From NCBI GenBank assembly GCA_907163375.1, contig CAJQUW010002132.1, positions 62,001 through 126,000 of the forward strand: 64,000 bases of DNA, in the 5' to 3' direction. Positions 11,776 through 22,850 of this stretch are shown here, in pieces. How positions within the stretch are numbered: the first letter of the stretch is position 1; every line of letters starts with the position of its first letter. Made by a program: the position numbers and the translations under genes. This DNA comes from Prostheceraeus crozeri. Lineage: Eukaryota; Platyhelminthes; Polycladida; Euryleptidae. The notes under the pieces are model-generated. The model searched no databases and was not told where the DNA came from. It was given only the letters and a program-made list of their open reading frames with translations.

Positions 11776-12480
11776 TCAGATTGAGTTATTCAATAAAAAG
11801 TTTTTAGCGTCCACTTTAAAGGCAGAAATTGAATGCAGAGATGTGGAACTAGAGGGCAGCGCATTCCAGGCCTGAGCACCCCTAGAAGCAAAAAGAGATT
11901 TTGCGACTGAAGATAGGCGACACTTTGGTTGTTGAATCATGTTTTTAGAAGAGGAACGAAGTCTGGATCGGCCAGGGATCTCACTGACAGACGTAAGTCT
12001 ATCAGAAAGGTATGAAGGAGCCTGGTCATGTATGCACTTGAATACGAGCACTGCCAATCTAAGGTCAAGACGGCATCGAGCAGATAACCATTTCATTTCT
12101 TTCAAGTGCGTAGAAATGTGTGAATATCGAGGTAGGTTGAACACAAGGCGTACCGAGGCATTCAGAATCGCTTGTAGACGGTTCATCAAGTTGTTTGTAA
12201 TACCAGATAGAGCAGCCGCACAATAATCCATCAAGGGAAACACAAAAGCAGAAATAAGATAGGCTACATCAGTACTTGAAATAAACCTTCGAATAGTCCG
12301 AATTTGCCGGAGTGCACTGAAGCTGAAGGAAACAGTTTTTGAGACATGTGATGAAAATGTCAAAGTTTGATCAATTATAAAACCCAGGTAACGGACACGA
12401 TCGACTGGCATAATGGGATATCCGTCGACATTAATAGGTTCCAAATGAGGATCACCGAGGCGTTGTCGCGTGCACACCAC
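11776..12480 (-). pseudogene. L2-like LINE ORF2, C-terminal domain
   Basis: Continuation of the ORF2 after a frameshift at about 12475: DRVRYLGFIIDQTLTFSSHV, ALRQIRTIRRF, HLKEMKWLSARCRLDLRLAV and DQAPSYLSDRL. HWLPVRxRxxxKLxxLxxKxxxxxxPxYLxDxL is the usual end of L2/CR1 RT proteins. A stop at 11776 ends the protein about 125 bp before the tail. Confidence 0.88.
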
Positions 12481-14303
12481 ATTAAACTGGTCTTCTTTGT
12501 GTTCATCTCAAGTTGATTTTCCTTAAGCCACGACTTAATGGAGCTGATACAGTCAGATATTTTTGCAGATAGGGAACTCTCATTGCCAGAATTGCATGAA
12601 CCATAGATGATAATGTCGTCTGCAAAAACGTGGACATTGAGATTATGACTCGTCACTACTTGAAATATATCTGCATTATAAAGGGTAAATAGTACAGGCC
12701 CTAAGACGGATCCTTGTGGTACTCCACAATATACTTGAGATGTGGATGATCGCGAATCGTTGAATCGATAGTATTGGGAGCGTCCAACAAGGAAAGACTC
12801 AAACCAGTTGAGAAAGACACCACTTCAACCAAATGATTTATGAAGTCGTGTGAGGAGGATATCGTGGGAGACAGTGTCGAATGCTGACGTTATGTCAAGA
12901 GCTGCCAATAAATTCACTTCGCCTTTATCGATGGAAGAGAGTAAATCACTTATTACGTTGACGATAGTAGTTTCCGTCGAATGAAGTTTACGATATGCTG
13001 ACTGATATTGAGGAAGTAAGTCATTTGAATATAGATGTGACCTCAGTTGTTGTAAAACCAGTCTCTCAATCAGTTTGGAGATAAAACTAAGATTGCTGAT
13101 TGGTCTATATGAAGATGGATCATCAACATTCTTTTTGTCTTTTTTCATAACCGGAGTGACGCATGATGATGCCAAGGCAGGTGGGAAATGACCAAGAGTA
13201 AGTGAGTTATTGACTAGATTTGTCAAGAATGGTAAAAGTAAATCGAGACATTTCTTCAGCATGAGAGTTGGCAGAGGATCTGTACTTGAGCATTTATTTG
13301 GTAATGAACATATAGTTGAATAAACTTGATTTTCAGAAACAAGCAAGAATGTTGATACAAGGCGATGATTCACAGGAGTAGAGAAGTTTTGTGGACCACA
13401 GTCACATGAGCCGCTCGAAGATATAATTGTCTCAACTTTTTCTGAGAAATAGCGTTCGAAGTCAGTAGCAGTGAGAATGTCAGATGTGGATGATCTGCCT
13501 CTACCAAGTATATCATTGAAGTATCTCCAACGATTTTGTGAATTTCCGTTTTCTGAATGCATTCTTGAGTGCCAGTAAAGTTTACGTTTGGATTTCAATA
13601 GTTGGCGATATAACGCTTTACAAGTATTCCATGTTTCATGAACATAGTCATAATCGCTTGATGAATTGCGCTTAGCGCAGCGTTCAATCCAACGAAGTAA
13701 GCGTTTACCATGTCGACATTCCTGATCAAACCAAGGATCGGACTTTCTTTGACAGTTTCTTATGGTCCTGGTGGGAATTAGTTGATCAATAATATCAGTT
13801 ATTGTTGTGTTATAGAGATCGACAAGTTGATCCACGGAAAGATCCGCCCAAGACACAATATCACATAGAATGGAATTAGCCAATAATGAGCGAAGCATCT
13901 CAACATCAAGAAACTTCCATGGGCGATAGGTTATCGATTTATAGACTGGAGTTGGTCTTCGAATACTTGACTTCCAGTATAAAAGTCGGTGATCTGATAC
14001 ACTTAAATCCAAATAATTCATAGGGGACATATGATTATCATTCCGTGTAAATATCAGATCCAACGTACCACCATGAATATGTATAGGCTGTGTGACATGG
14101 TTAATGAAACCTAAAGATTCGAATAAATTAAGTAAGTGTTGTCCATTCATATCACTTGACCGTTCGATGTGAATATTATAATCACCAGCAAGAATCACAG
14201 GTTCTGTATAAGCACCGAAGATTTCAAGAATTCTAGTCATTTCAGAAAAGAACTTTGTTTTAGTAGGACCTGTCCGGTAAATGAGAACTACAATACAAGT
14301 CAA
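12375..14303 (-). pseudogene. L2-like LINE ORF2, endonuclease and RT
   Basis: The frame opens with VLIYRTGPTKTKFFSEMTRI, AGDYNIHIE (endonuclease GDxN) and LSVSDHRLLY (SDH), then the RT: DPSSYRPISNLSFISKLIER, LLAALDITSAFDTVSHDILL (block A), YCGVPQGSVLGPVLF (block B) and VHVFADDIIIYGS (catalytic FADD near 12610). One in-frame TGA at 12825-12827 interrupts SFG/SGVFLNWF. The frame then shifts near 12470-12480. Otherwise it is long and clean, suggesting a moderately young dead copy. Confidence 0.88.
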
Positions 14304-14310
14304 CTCTGCA

Positions 14311-14670
14311 ATGCCAGATATGAGTATTCAGCTTTCCTAGCCTTCTATTGTCTATGGCGCATTGATAGGCGAAATCAGGCACAATTTTATATTAGTTTTA
14401 TTCAATCTAAGTTCGGTCACACACTATCATCTGTTGAAATACCTTCAAACTACACAGAAATGTACATGCACGTGCAATGAATAGTCATTGAAGACTCAGA
14501 CAGCAAGGATTTCTTCAGGCTACTTACGAGGAGTGAAATGTTGACCTAAAGTTACCGAATCCGGTGTCGAACATTTGTCCTTTTGATCCATCCATCCTGT
14601 GTTTACAGTTAAAATGATCAATAATATTTAATTGATTATCTATCATTATCTACTTTTCATTTTCTTTCAG
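14311..14670. other. End of intron 1
   Basis: No element recognised. It includes an acceptor-like TTTACAG at about 14595-14601 and the true acceptor at 14661-14670. Confidence 0.5.
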
Positions 14671-14716
14671 AAAGATTGAGAGAATCCTTATCAGAAGTAT
14701 ATTTAATTGGAGATAT
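14671..14716 (+). CDS. MSH4: MSH4 exon (46 nt, lever helix)
   Basis: A short exon between a strong pyrimidine tract ending CTTTCAG and a GTAAGT donor. After two bases of a split codon it reads RLRESLSEVYLIGD, matching the ERCQESLREIY stretch of vertebrate MSH4. It must enter after one base of a codon and leaves after two. With G as the missing base the split codon is GAA (Glu), giving ERLRESL like the vertebrate protein. The exit phase joins exactly to the exon at 18804. The short length lowers certainty, but phase and homology agree. Confidence 0.83.
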
Positions 14717-15233
14717 GTAAGTTACTGACTTTTCTGTTTACTTGAGCAATTTGATAACCCTTTTTGATATTTTGAAAGGAAGTCTAAATGGTTATTTATC
14801 ATCGTGGAAGGAAATCAAATTATCTCAAGTAGGGTTTCAAGAATGTTCTATATATATATATATCAGTTATGTATTCCCTTAGATATTTTTAAATGGCGTT
14901 CTAAGCTTTTTTGTTTTTTCTACAACTTCAGAATTAGGTCTGCAGTATGATGGTCACATTTACATCCCTAATCACACCTGCTTTAGCCAAGTAAATTTTT
15001 TGAAAATAATTTTTGAATGCAAATCGCCTATTTTTGTAAGTAAGAAATTGTTTATTTTTGAAGATTGAAAATCATAATGACATCAGATGGGAATAACACA
15101 ATATCACAATACAAAATTTTCAAAACGCTGTAAGGTTAAGGTAGCAATCGAAAAACATGGATTTGATATAGGAGATTAATGTGAGAAATAAATCACGAAA
15201 GAAATAACATAGAGTAGAATAATCTAAGCTCGG

Positions 15234-16160
15234 TTACACAAATACGTCGCCCATGGGACGAACGAACTGAGACGCTACAATTCTACAAATTGGCATCCGT
15301 AATTTGCTTCTAAATGTCATGCGCTGCGGTACAACTGGGTCAACTGGACTGGTTTCACATTTCAATAGGAACTTCATAGCTGTATCCTCGAATTTGCTGC
15401 TTATACGGGGGGAACTTACTACATTACCATGATGAAGAACCGCATGTTGTCCGATGAGCCTTTCTTTGAAATGCCTCCAACTTAGTTTTGAGGAAAATTC
15501 CCATACACAGGTGAAGCATACATGATACATGATGTAACCAAGGAGTGATACACAATGATGAGCTGATCTAGAGGCATTATCTTCTTCAAAGTTCTTATAG
15601 CATGAAGACGTTGAGAACACTTCTTCAGTACATCTGATATTTGTTCATCCCATCTAAAGAAGTCATTCACGATAAGACCCAAAATTCTACACGAAGACGA
15701 AAGCTGTAAATCACAAGTTATGGAAGACGAAATTCTGCAATCACTCGGTTTCGTTACTAGCATCTGCCTGGACTTATTCTTGTTAATAGTGAAACCCATA
15801 TCCAAAAAACAGTTGAATTTTTCAGTAATATATGAATTCGGATAATTTTTATGCACCGTTTGAATAGCCGTCAGATCATCAACATACAAGACGAGCTGAA
15901 TATCCTTAAGTTGGAGCGCCATTTTCCCCATGAATGCGCCGAAAAGATATGGACCTAGGACCGAACCATGCGGCACACCCGATACAGCTCTGATCACTGG
16001 ACCACGATGCCCGTTTACCGTGACCTGTAAACTCAATCACTCAAATATGATTTGAGCCAGGAAGTAAAGCTAGGATCAAAATTCAATTCAATAAGATGAC
16101 TCAGTAGGTAATTATGCACAAGCTTATCAAATGCCTTAGATAAATCTATGCATGTAATGA
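15234..16160 (-). pseudogene. CR1-group LINE RT fragment
   Basis: Reverse strand: ITCIDLSKAFDKLVHNYLLS (block A, 16090-16160), SGVPHGSVLGPYLFGAF (about 15970), LVLYVDDLTAIQ (catalytic YVDD, about 15885) and the connection domain ending YASPVYGNFPQN, then a frame change near 15490 to a last segment ending at 15234. A stop also lies in the block after LKSYLSD. Only the palm and thumb of the RT remain. The left edge of MITE copy 3 abuts it. Confidence 0.8.
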
Positions 16161-16172
16161 GGACACCTGATA

Positions 16173-16908
16173 CTACAGAGTAAGTGTCGACTGAAAAAAA
16201 TATCTATAGTGAAAATTTTTATATGAAAAGATTCAGTTTTTTACGGAGATCACGTTCCTGTGGTCCAAAACATTATTTGAGCAGCTTCTAAAAAGCGAAA
16301 ATTTTGCAAATTTTCATACTACCGACATGAAGCCCCTTTATAAGTAGTATGAAACAAGTTGGATATCAAAAGGAATGAATATTTGTTTACAAGCATCTTA
16401 ATTAAGCGGAAATTAAACTGATTACCAACGAAATTTCATGAACCGCATTATAATGCAAGCCCGCATGGATAAGTTGATATCTTATTGTCCTTTCTTGTCT
16501 GAAATTTCATGTTTTTAATTCAATTTTCATCGGCATGATTTTGTGAATCTGAACAGTAATGTGGACCCATTTACATCTTTTGAAGTTCACTGTGATCATG
16601 TCTCTTTCATTAAGATGTTTTGTTCTTTCAGTGGCAGTTTGTGATACAATCACGCTGAAGAAAATAATCTTACTGTAATAAACCTGAGCTTTTAGTAATG
16701 GTAACCCATCGAATTGCTAATTTAGCAGACCATGTTACCTCTCCAAGTTGTCATGGAAGACTTGTGGAGATCGTGTAAATTTCTCCAATAGTGTAAAAGT
16801 TTGCATATCTCACAGGTGGTAGTGGGTCTCGGCTCATGTATATTGAATGAAATGGAAACTGTACAGACATTGGGGATTTGCTACTCTACCTAATATACTT
16901 GATCTATG
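16173..16908 (+). mobile_element. MITE copy 3 (CATAGAGTA family)
   Basis: About 736 bp matching copies 1 and 2 along its length, with a degraded left terminus (CTACAGAGTA) and right terminus GATCTATG. The flanks share only CTGAT, so any 8-bp target duplication has decayed. It sits between two LINE fragments of opposite orientation. Confidence 0.8.
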
Positions 16909-16919
16909 GCTGATTCCTT

Positions 16920-17550
16920 CACATCATCCATGCATTGCGTAGTCAGATGAGTATCTTTGCAAGAGCACCGGTTGTTGAACCATATTCAGTTCTGTCTCCC
17001 TACATCTTCTCAACCTTCGTATCTGACCTACCAAGCAGTCGCACGGAGACCACCGTTTTTCAATATGCTGATGACATCACCTTTGTGCTACCTGCCGGAA
17101 AAGAGGATTCTGTTCACGATCTGGAAGTCTATATCCGGGAGGAGGTTGCAACGGTGGAGGAATGGTGCATTCAAGATGACTTGACTTTAAACAAAGCAAA
17201 AAGTCAAATTGAAAAAGACAATTTCAAGCTGCCAGAGATACAAGTTCTTCCTTTGGTTGATTCTGTCAAACTTCTGGGCATGACTTTTAGATCTGATCTA
17301 TCTTGGGCTGCGCATGTTCATAGAATTGAGACAACTGTGAAGAAGCGTTTTTACTTACTGCGGAAGCTGCGACCTCTATTGAACAAAGTCAAGCTCCATC
17401 TCATTTATACAAGCTGTATCCGAAGTCTAATGGAGTATGCCTCACCATGTTTTGGTGAACTAAACAAGACACTATCTGAGAGACTCGAAAACCTCGATCG
17501 ACGTGCTCAGCGCATTATCTTTCATGGCTGCAACGAAAGCTGTAACTGAC
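16920..17550 (+). pseudogene. CR1-group LINE RT fragment (+ strand)
   Basis: A 204-codon frame contains VLSPYIFSTFVSDL, TVFQYADDITFV (catalytic YADD), VEEWCIQDDLTLNKAKSQ, VKLLGMTFRSDLSW and IRSLMEYASPCFGEL. It is the palm/thumb part of a LINE RT related to, but distinct from and opposite in strand to, the fragment at 15234. The part before block B is missing. Confidence 0.8.
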
Positions 17551-17814
17551 TCACGCAGTGTCATTATTCCATATAGTCGTACCAATATTCGTCGTAGTTC
17601 CCTCATACCATTTGTATCCAGTCTGGTAAATTACTCCTGATGTCATGGTGTACATCTTTTTGTAACTTTCTGACTTTTGTAAATTTGTAAATGACCGTAG
17701 CTTGAGATGTTTTTTTATTATTTTGTATGTATAAAGTGGTATTTTTTCTCTGTCATATTCTTGTTATGTTACATGTCATGTTATCATTTTCATTATGAAT
17801 ATATACACTTCCTA

Positions 17815-18060
17815 TCTATATGGTCTGAAGGCAAATTGCTGATCTCCGTAACATGCTGTCAGGCTATCTTTGACACGGTTGAGGATGATTCTTCCAAATA
17901 CTTTCGATACAATGAGTAAAATTGAAATCGGTCGAAATACAGGAATGCTTAAACAAAGAAGGATATTGATTTTGGATAATTGATTAATTGAGAATTGCGT
18001 CAAGGAGAGCGCCGAACTTGAGAATGCGGGGTGGAATATTGTCTACACCAGAGTGTTTGC
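17815..18060 (-). pseudogene. LINE RT finger fragment
   Basis: Reverse strand: HLNIRKHSGVDNIPPRILKF (17990-18055) and FRPISILLIVSKVFGRIILN then RVKDSL..QQFAFRPYR (17815-17935), the N-terminal RT motifs around YRPIS. It is truncated where the forward-strand fragment's trailing sequence ends, and it has at least one break. Confidence 0.7.
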
Positions 18061-18803
18061 GAATATTCAAATGACTTAGCTCATGTGATGCGAATTATAA
18101 GCCTTCATGTGTTCAGAGTTTTCATTTTGAATTTAGTTTATGAAATTTCAATCAGAATTCGATAGATCAAAGAACAAGGAAACTGATTAGAATTGCGATA
18201 TGCGGTCTGTATTATTTAATTGGTCAGCTAGAGCTATAACAATTCTACATTTTGTTGAATCCATACTTGAAGAAACAGAGGCATGTTTTGTAATTTCATA
18301 ACATACATGTATCTAGGATGCATAATATCAGTATTTTCATCAGTGATTTTCTTTTTGGAAATTCGTATGTTGCCCAGTTAGTACGAATCTTGATGCCGAT
18401 TTGCGGAAGTGTTGTTTGAAGGTTTATCACAAGTACAAACCCATCACAGATGTTGCTATTGGTTCATGCAACACAGGCCTGTGACTAGACGCCAAATAAT
18501 AGCAAACCCATTTCTGAAGCTTTCTGTGTCTTGGCGACTGTGTAGTGACTTTATTGCCATCCTGCGTCATTGAGAAGAAGTAAAACTGTTGCATTTCAAA
18601 ACATGAAAGATTGCCTGTATTATTTAATTATGCAATTATTTTGAACACAAATAGATATTGCTAGCACTGATTCAGGTGAAGTAGGAGTTTCAGAATAATA
18701 ACCTGTTTCTTCCGTGTTGAAGACGGTCGAAGACATTCACAATGTCTTGCTCGCAAAATTCCTACTGCTCACAATTTGTTATCTCTGATACTTTTCGTTT
18801 CAG
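18061..18803. other. End of intron 2, nothing recognised
   Basis: No element or gene identified. The last bases form the acceptor of the 18804 exon. Confidence 0.5.
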
Positions 18804-18928
18804 CGTTTTATCCGAACTTTACCAAGAAATACGAGCGCATGTCGGAATACTGTATAAATTGTCGGAAGTTATTGGAATGGTCGATTTTTTGGCGTCTCTT
18901 TCACAAGTGGCAAATATTCAACGTTACA
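18804..18928 (+). CDS. MSH4: MSH4 exon (core lever domain)
   Basis: Flanked by a TTTCAG acceptor and a GTAAGT donor. It reads VLSELYQEIRAHVGILYKLS followed by EVIGMVDFLASLSQVAN, the conserved MutS segment just before the ATPase domain (vertebrate MSH4: [20 protein letters not shown], then MLDMLLSFAHA). The first base completes an Ile codon begun in the 14671 exon; the last base starts a codon finished at 20497. No stop or frame change is seen. Confidence 0.93.
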
Positions 18929-19139
18929 GTAAGTTGCTGAAATACAGGGACGGAATCAGTTACTGTGCTGTCCATTGCAACAGCCCTGATCCAATATTTT
19001 GACAAGCAGGCTTCATCGGCCAAAAAGCCGAACTGAATCCCATGAAGAGCTTGCTATGGATTTTTTGCTATTTCTTTCATGAATTCGGAAAAATGTCTTC
19101 CGAAAAAAGGAATCAATGCAAATCCCATGCGGTCTAATC

Positions 19140-20215
19140 CCTCCAGACAAAAAAACCTTCCGGACAAAGTCCCTCAAAACAAGATACTTTCAAACAAAAT
19201 GCCTCCAGACAAGCTCCCATCTGACAAAATACCCCCCGGACAAAATCCCTCCAGACAAAATATTTCCCTGACAAAATCACTCCTGACAAAATACTACCAA
19301 GACAAGCTCCCTCCACACAAAATACCTCCGGACAAGCTCCCTCCAGACAAAATACCTCCCGACAAGCTCCCTCCATACAAAGTACCTCCCGACAAGCTCC
19401 CTCCATACAAAGTACCTCCCGACAAGCTCCCTCCATACAAAGTACCTCCCGACAAGCTCCCTCCATACAAAGTACCTCCCGACAAGCTCCCTCCATACAA
19501 AGTACCTCCCGACAAGCTCCCTCCATACAAAGTACCTCCCGACAAGCTCCCTCCATACAAAGTACCTCCCGACAAGCTCCCTCCATACAAGGTACCTCCC
19601 GACAAGCTCCCTCCATACAAGGTACCTCCCGACAAGCTCCCTCCATACAAAGTACCTCCCGACAAGCTCCCTCCATACAAAGTACCTCCCGACAAGCTCC
19701 CTCCATTCAAAGTACCTCCCGTACAAGCTCCCTCCAGACAAAATACCTCCTGGACAATCTCCTCCCAGACACAATCCCTCCCGGACAAGCTCCCTCCATA
19801 CAAAATACCTCCCGTACAAGCTCCCTCCGGACAAACTCCCACCAGACAAAATCCCTCCAAACAAAGTACCTCCCGTACAAGCTCCCTCCGGACAAACTCC
19901 CTCCAGACACAATCCCTCCCGTACAAGCTCCTTCGACACAAAATGCCTCCCGTACAAGCTCCCTCCAGACAAAATACCTCCTGACAAGCTCCCTCCGTGC
20001 AAGCTCCCTCCAGACAAAATCCCTCCTGGATAATCTCCTCCCAGAGAAAATGCCTCCCGACAAGCTCCCTCCATACAAAGTACCTCCCGACAAGCTCCCT
20101 CCATTCAAAGTACCTCCCGACAAGCTCCCTCCATTCAAAGTACCTCCCGGAAAAACTCCCTCGAGACAAAGTACCGCCATGCAAAATACCTCCCGGACGA
20201 AGTACAGATTTCAGA
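19140..20215. repeat. 30-bp / 15-bp minisatellite in MSH4 intron 3
   Basis: A basic 15-bp unit (for example GACAAGCTCCCTCCA, alternating with TACAAAGTACCTCCC) builds a 30-bp higher unit. From 19361 twelve 30-bp units follow without length change; to either side the units vary in sequence and length. Because 30 is a multiple of three and units lack stops, long frames are open on both strands (forward repeat DKLPPYKVPP). These frames have no start context, homology or splice support and are taken as a by-product of the repeat. Confidence 0.95.
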
Positions 20216-20496
20216 TTTTGTCATTTAGTCCTAGAATCAGTTTTCAAAATCCAGTAGAAGCTAGAATCATCGACCACATTCAAGAGAAGTATCTGCTACT
20301 CAAGCAGTGCTAGCAGAATCTACCGTACTATCGTGGACGCTCTTGCATTGATAACTTTTGATCATCTTTTCAATTTTCTAAATGAAGAAACTTTTTCTTT
20401 CAAGTTCTCTTTTTGTTTAGTTTGGTTCCCAATCAACTCATCTGATGAGTCACATTCGGTAGCTCGAGGCGTAATGATCATCTATTGTTCTTCCAG

Positions 20497-20591
20497 TTAG
20501 ACCGGAGTTCAGCTCGGTCTTGATGGTGAAACGAGGCCGTCATCCAATCTTCGAAACTGTCTCTCGACATCCTACAGTGCCTAATCACATT
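20497..20591 (+). CDS. MSH4: MSH4 exon (start of ATPase domain)
   Basis: Follows a CTTCCAG acceptor. It reads RPEFSSVLMVKRGRHPIFET and ends in PTVPNHI before GTAAGA. The RPEF...GRHPI signature marks entry into domain V (ATPase) of MutS proteins (vertebrate MSH4 RPEFTDTLAIKQGWHPILE). The exon enters at phase 1 and leaves at phase 0. The following intron is only 75 bp, the smallest here, in contrast to 14 kb and 21 kb introns elsewhere in the gene. Confidence 0.94.
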
Positions 20592-20666
20592 GTAAGACAT
20601 TTTTATGATGATTGTTTGATAAATGAGAAAATTTAGTATTTAGACTTTCTTTGCTTGCATTTTTAG

Positions 20667-20714
20667 CGTCTCTCCGATGGAAGCAATTTTGTTATCATTA
20701 CTGGTCCAAATATG
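20667..20714 (+). CDS. MSH4: MSH4 exon with first half of Walker A
   Basis: Sixteen codons between ATTTTTAG and GTGAGA: RLSDGSNFVIITGPNM. The terminal GPNM is the first half of the MutS Walker A loop; the SGKST half begins the next exon at 23316, so a 2.6-kb intron splits the nucleotide-binding loop. Phase 0 on both sides. Confidence 0.94.
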
Positions 20715-21701
20715 GTGAGATTGAAGAAGGTATTCTGAAATTAACTGAACTTCTATGCAAGCAGTTCACATTTTTGAACATGTATCGATATAAAGTGGAC
20801 TGGTGCAGTCGAAGGAGCGAGCGTACTGACGGCAAGGATGTACAAGGTCTTTTGTTCGAAGCCAGCTACTAGGGAATCGGCTGACCGGGCGGTTGTTATA
20901 ATTATGTTGATGTCGAGCTTTGACGACATTTACTCCAGAATTCATTTTCCACTCAATTCAAAAGATAACAACGTTGTAGGAGCATGTAGATCTAACATAG
21001 ATTATGTGACGAAAATATTGCGTACCGCGTTTCTTGGAAATTCATCTTCTAATCTTTCGTCCTGGTTCGTCCTTTTTTATCTTGTTATTTTAGGCAAAAA
21101 ATTTGTTGTACACTGATGAGGGTCAAACATACAAAATTACTGATCACTGGCCATGACAGAGCAGTTTAGGTGCTCGGAATAACAGCTACAACTCATGAGG
21201 ATAATATACAATTCTTTTATTGCTTTCCCGTTTTTTAAGGAATTATATTCAAAGATGCAATTATTTGGAAGCACATTAATAACTTAAGGTAATAACTCAT
21301 TGAAATGTTCATTCATCAGAAATGCATCTATGCAACTATCATGTGAATAATAGCAATATCATGTAAATACTACTTACAATCGATTTATAAGTAATATCAC
21401 CAGTTTTGTGCTACAAATGGTGAATCCCGTCAGTAAATGGACAGATTATCAGTCCTCACGATATTTTTTATGCATGTGTCTAGGGAAATGTCCTATTCAT
21501 GTACTTCTTATAACTTTTAACATATTCCAGCAGATATAATTAACACACACTTTCATAAATCTCTTTTTAAGCTATATTCAACACGGCTTAACTATCTCAA
21601 TGCAGTTAAACATTCTGCCAACATTAATTTAAGATGATTTCCTGCGATGATTGAACAAAACGTCGTTGATGAAAGCTATCTGTGTGTTGACAACAGTCCT
21701 T
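20715..21701. other. First part of intron 5
   Basis: No element recognised. Short frames here read through from the 20667 exon. Confidence 0.5.
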
Positions 21702-21705
21702 TTAA

Positions 21706-22513
21706 AAGGACGCTAAAGTCATTTTACTCAAACCGGTCTCTACTGAAGAATTTTCAGTAGTATAATCGTTTTATGCAATATTCATTCATTAGATATATCA
21801 AACTCATATATGTGTTTGTTTTATTCCGGTTAAACAGCTGTTTCTGCTTTTGTCATTGATTTGAACTTTTGGTTAAAATGGTGGAAGACGAGTAAGTCCA
21901 TTTTTTGTTTTCAATGCTCTCGCATCAAGTAGCGGATAACAAGTAGAAGGATAACAATACAGTGTTTGTCTTGTCGAATTATCACAGCACGGGAAGCAGC
22001 CAGACGCAAAGATGGAATGGGCAAGAAAAAAAAGAATCTTGATTCCAATACCGACAGTGATTAAATCCTACAACAAGTCAATGGGCGGCGTGGACCAACT
22101 CGACAGCAATGTTGCAGTTTATCGAACGCGGCTCAGACAACGAAAATGCTGCTGCGTCAATAATGCGTGGATTCTGTCGTGATGCGGGTCTCGGACTAAC
22201 ACAATTGCAATTTCGGAGAACATTGGTGCTCACCTTGTTCAAGAAGTTACCTGAACGAATTGCTATCAAAGCTATCACAAGAAATCCGAATATTTCCAAC
22301 GGATACCGTTATGATGGAAAAGACCACTGGCCGATACAACAACAGTCGCAAAGACGATGTCAAGGATGCCACAATGGCAAATCTAAGGTTACCTGCTCAA
22401 AATGTGATGTGGGTTTGCACATTGGATGTTTTCGTTCTTATCATGTGCAATGAGTGCCAATGACGTTTTTTCCTATTTTTTCATTCGGATGGAATGAAAG
22501 TGACAGCGTCCTT
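21706..22513 (+). mobile_element. piggyBac relic with TTAA target sites
   Basis: Both ends carry TTAA (21702-21705 and 22514-22517) and a short terminal inverted repeat, AAGGACGCT at the left and AGCGTCCTT at the right. That matches piggyBac insertion. At 808 bp it is far shorter than an autonomous element (about 2 kb or more), so most of the interior is deleted. A coding remnant is described separately. Confidence 0.85.
22010..22453 (+). pseudogene. piggyBac transposase C-terminal remnant
   Basis: Reads RILIPIPTVIKSYNKSMGGV then DQLDSNVAVYRTRLRQRK, the YNxxMGGVDxxD motif of piggyBac (DDE) transposases near the last catalytic Asp. In another frame it ends RCQGCHNGKSKVTCSKCDVG then LHIGCFRSYH, the cysteine-rich C-terminal zinc finger. 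A deletion joins RQRKCCC to NNAWIL and there are at least two frame changes, so the copy is dead. Confidence 0.85.
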
Positions 22514-22599
22514 TTAAAAGGACACCCTAAAATTCGATCTTTCTCGAATGTAAAGTTCTATATTTGTATTTAGACTAATTACATGTCATTAATGAATAA

Positions 22600-22850
22600 T
22601 CAAGAAGAAAATTTAAAATTGTCTCTGGTTTTCTGGTATTGGGCACTAATGGGTTAATTGGACCAGGTGAGTATGCGAGCTGTGATGGATGCAGTTTGTT
22701 TAGAAGATTTAGAGTCCGGCACTTCGTAGCAGCGACTTTCTCCATCATTTTAGATAGTACCACAATCATCGAGATTGGACGATAATCAACAAGCACAGTA
22801 GTATTAGAGATGCTTGGTAAAGAAATAATTTCGATGTATGTAAACAGTGT
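22600..22850 (-). pseudogene. LINE RT finger fragment
   Basis: Reverse strand: VDYRPISMIVVLSKMMEKVA then LNKLHPSQLAYSPG, the YRPIS...SKxxEK block of a CR1/L2-type reverse transcriptase. Only about 80 codons remain, next to the right end of the piggyBac relic. Confidence 0.65.

Larger units (their letters stand above)
11640..14310 (-). mobile_element. L2-like (CR1 group) LINE, 5'-truncated
   Basis: Reverse-strand non-LTR retrotransposon with its 3' end at a TCAATCAATCAATCGA-type tail (11638-11656, given as read on the reverse strand). It starts inside the endonuclease, so the 5' end is missing. Coding content is described in the two entries below. It lies next to MITE copy 2. Confidence 0.88.

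Noticed and set aside
14595-14612. TTTACAG followed by TTAAAATGAT as the missing MSH4 microexon
   Set aside because: The frame gives a stop and no donor follows, so it does not supply the needed 13 nt.
15209-15218. Another MITE terminus (CATAGAGTAG)
   Set aside because: The similarity to the CATAGAGTA family does not extend beyond the first ten bases.
19079-20313. Long open frames (301, 296, 275, 190 codons) on both strands
   Set aside because: All arise from a 30-bp repeat without stops; no homology, start context or splice signals.
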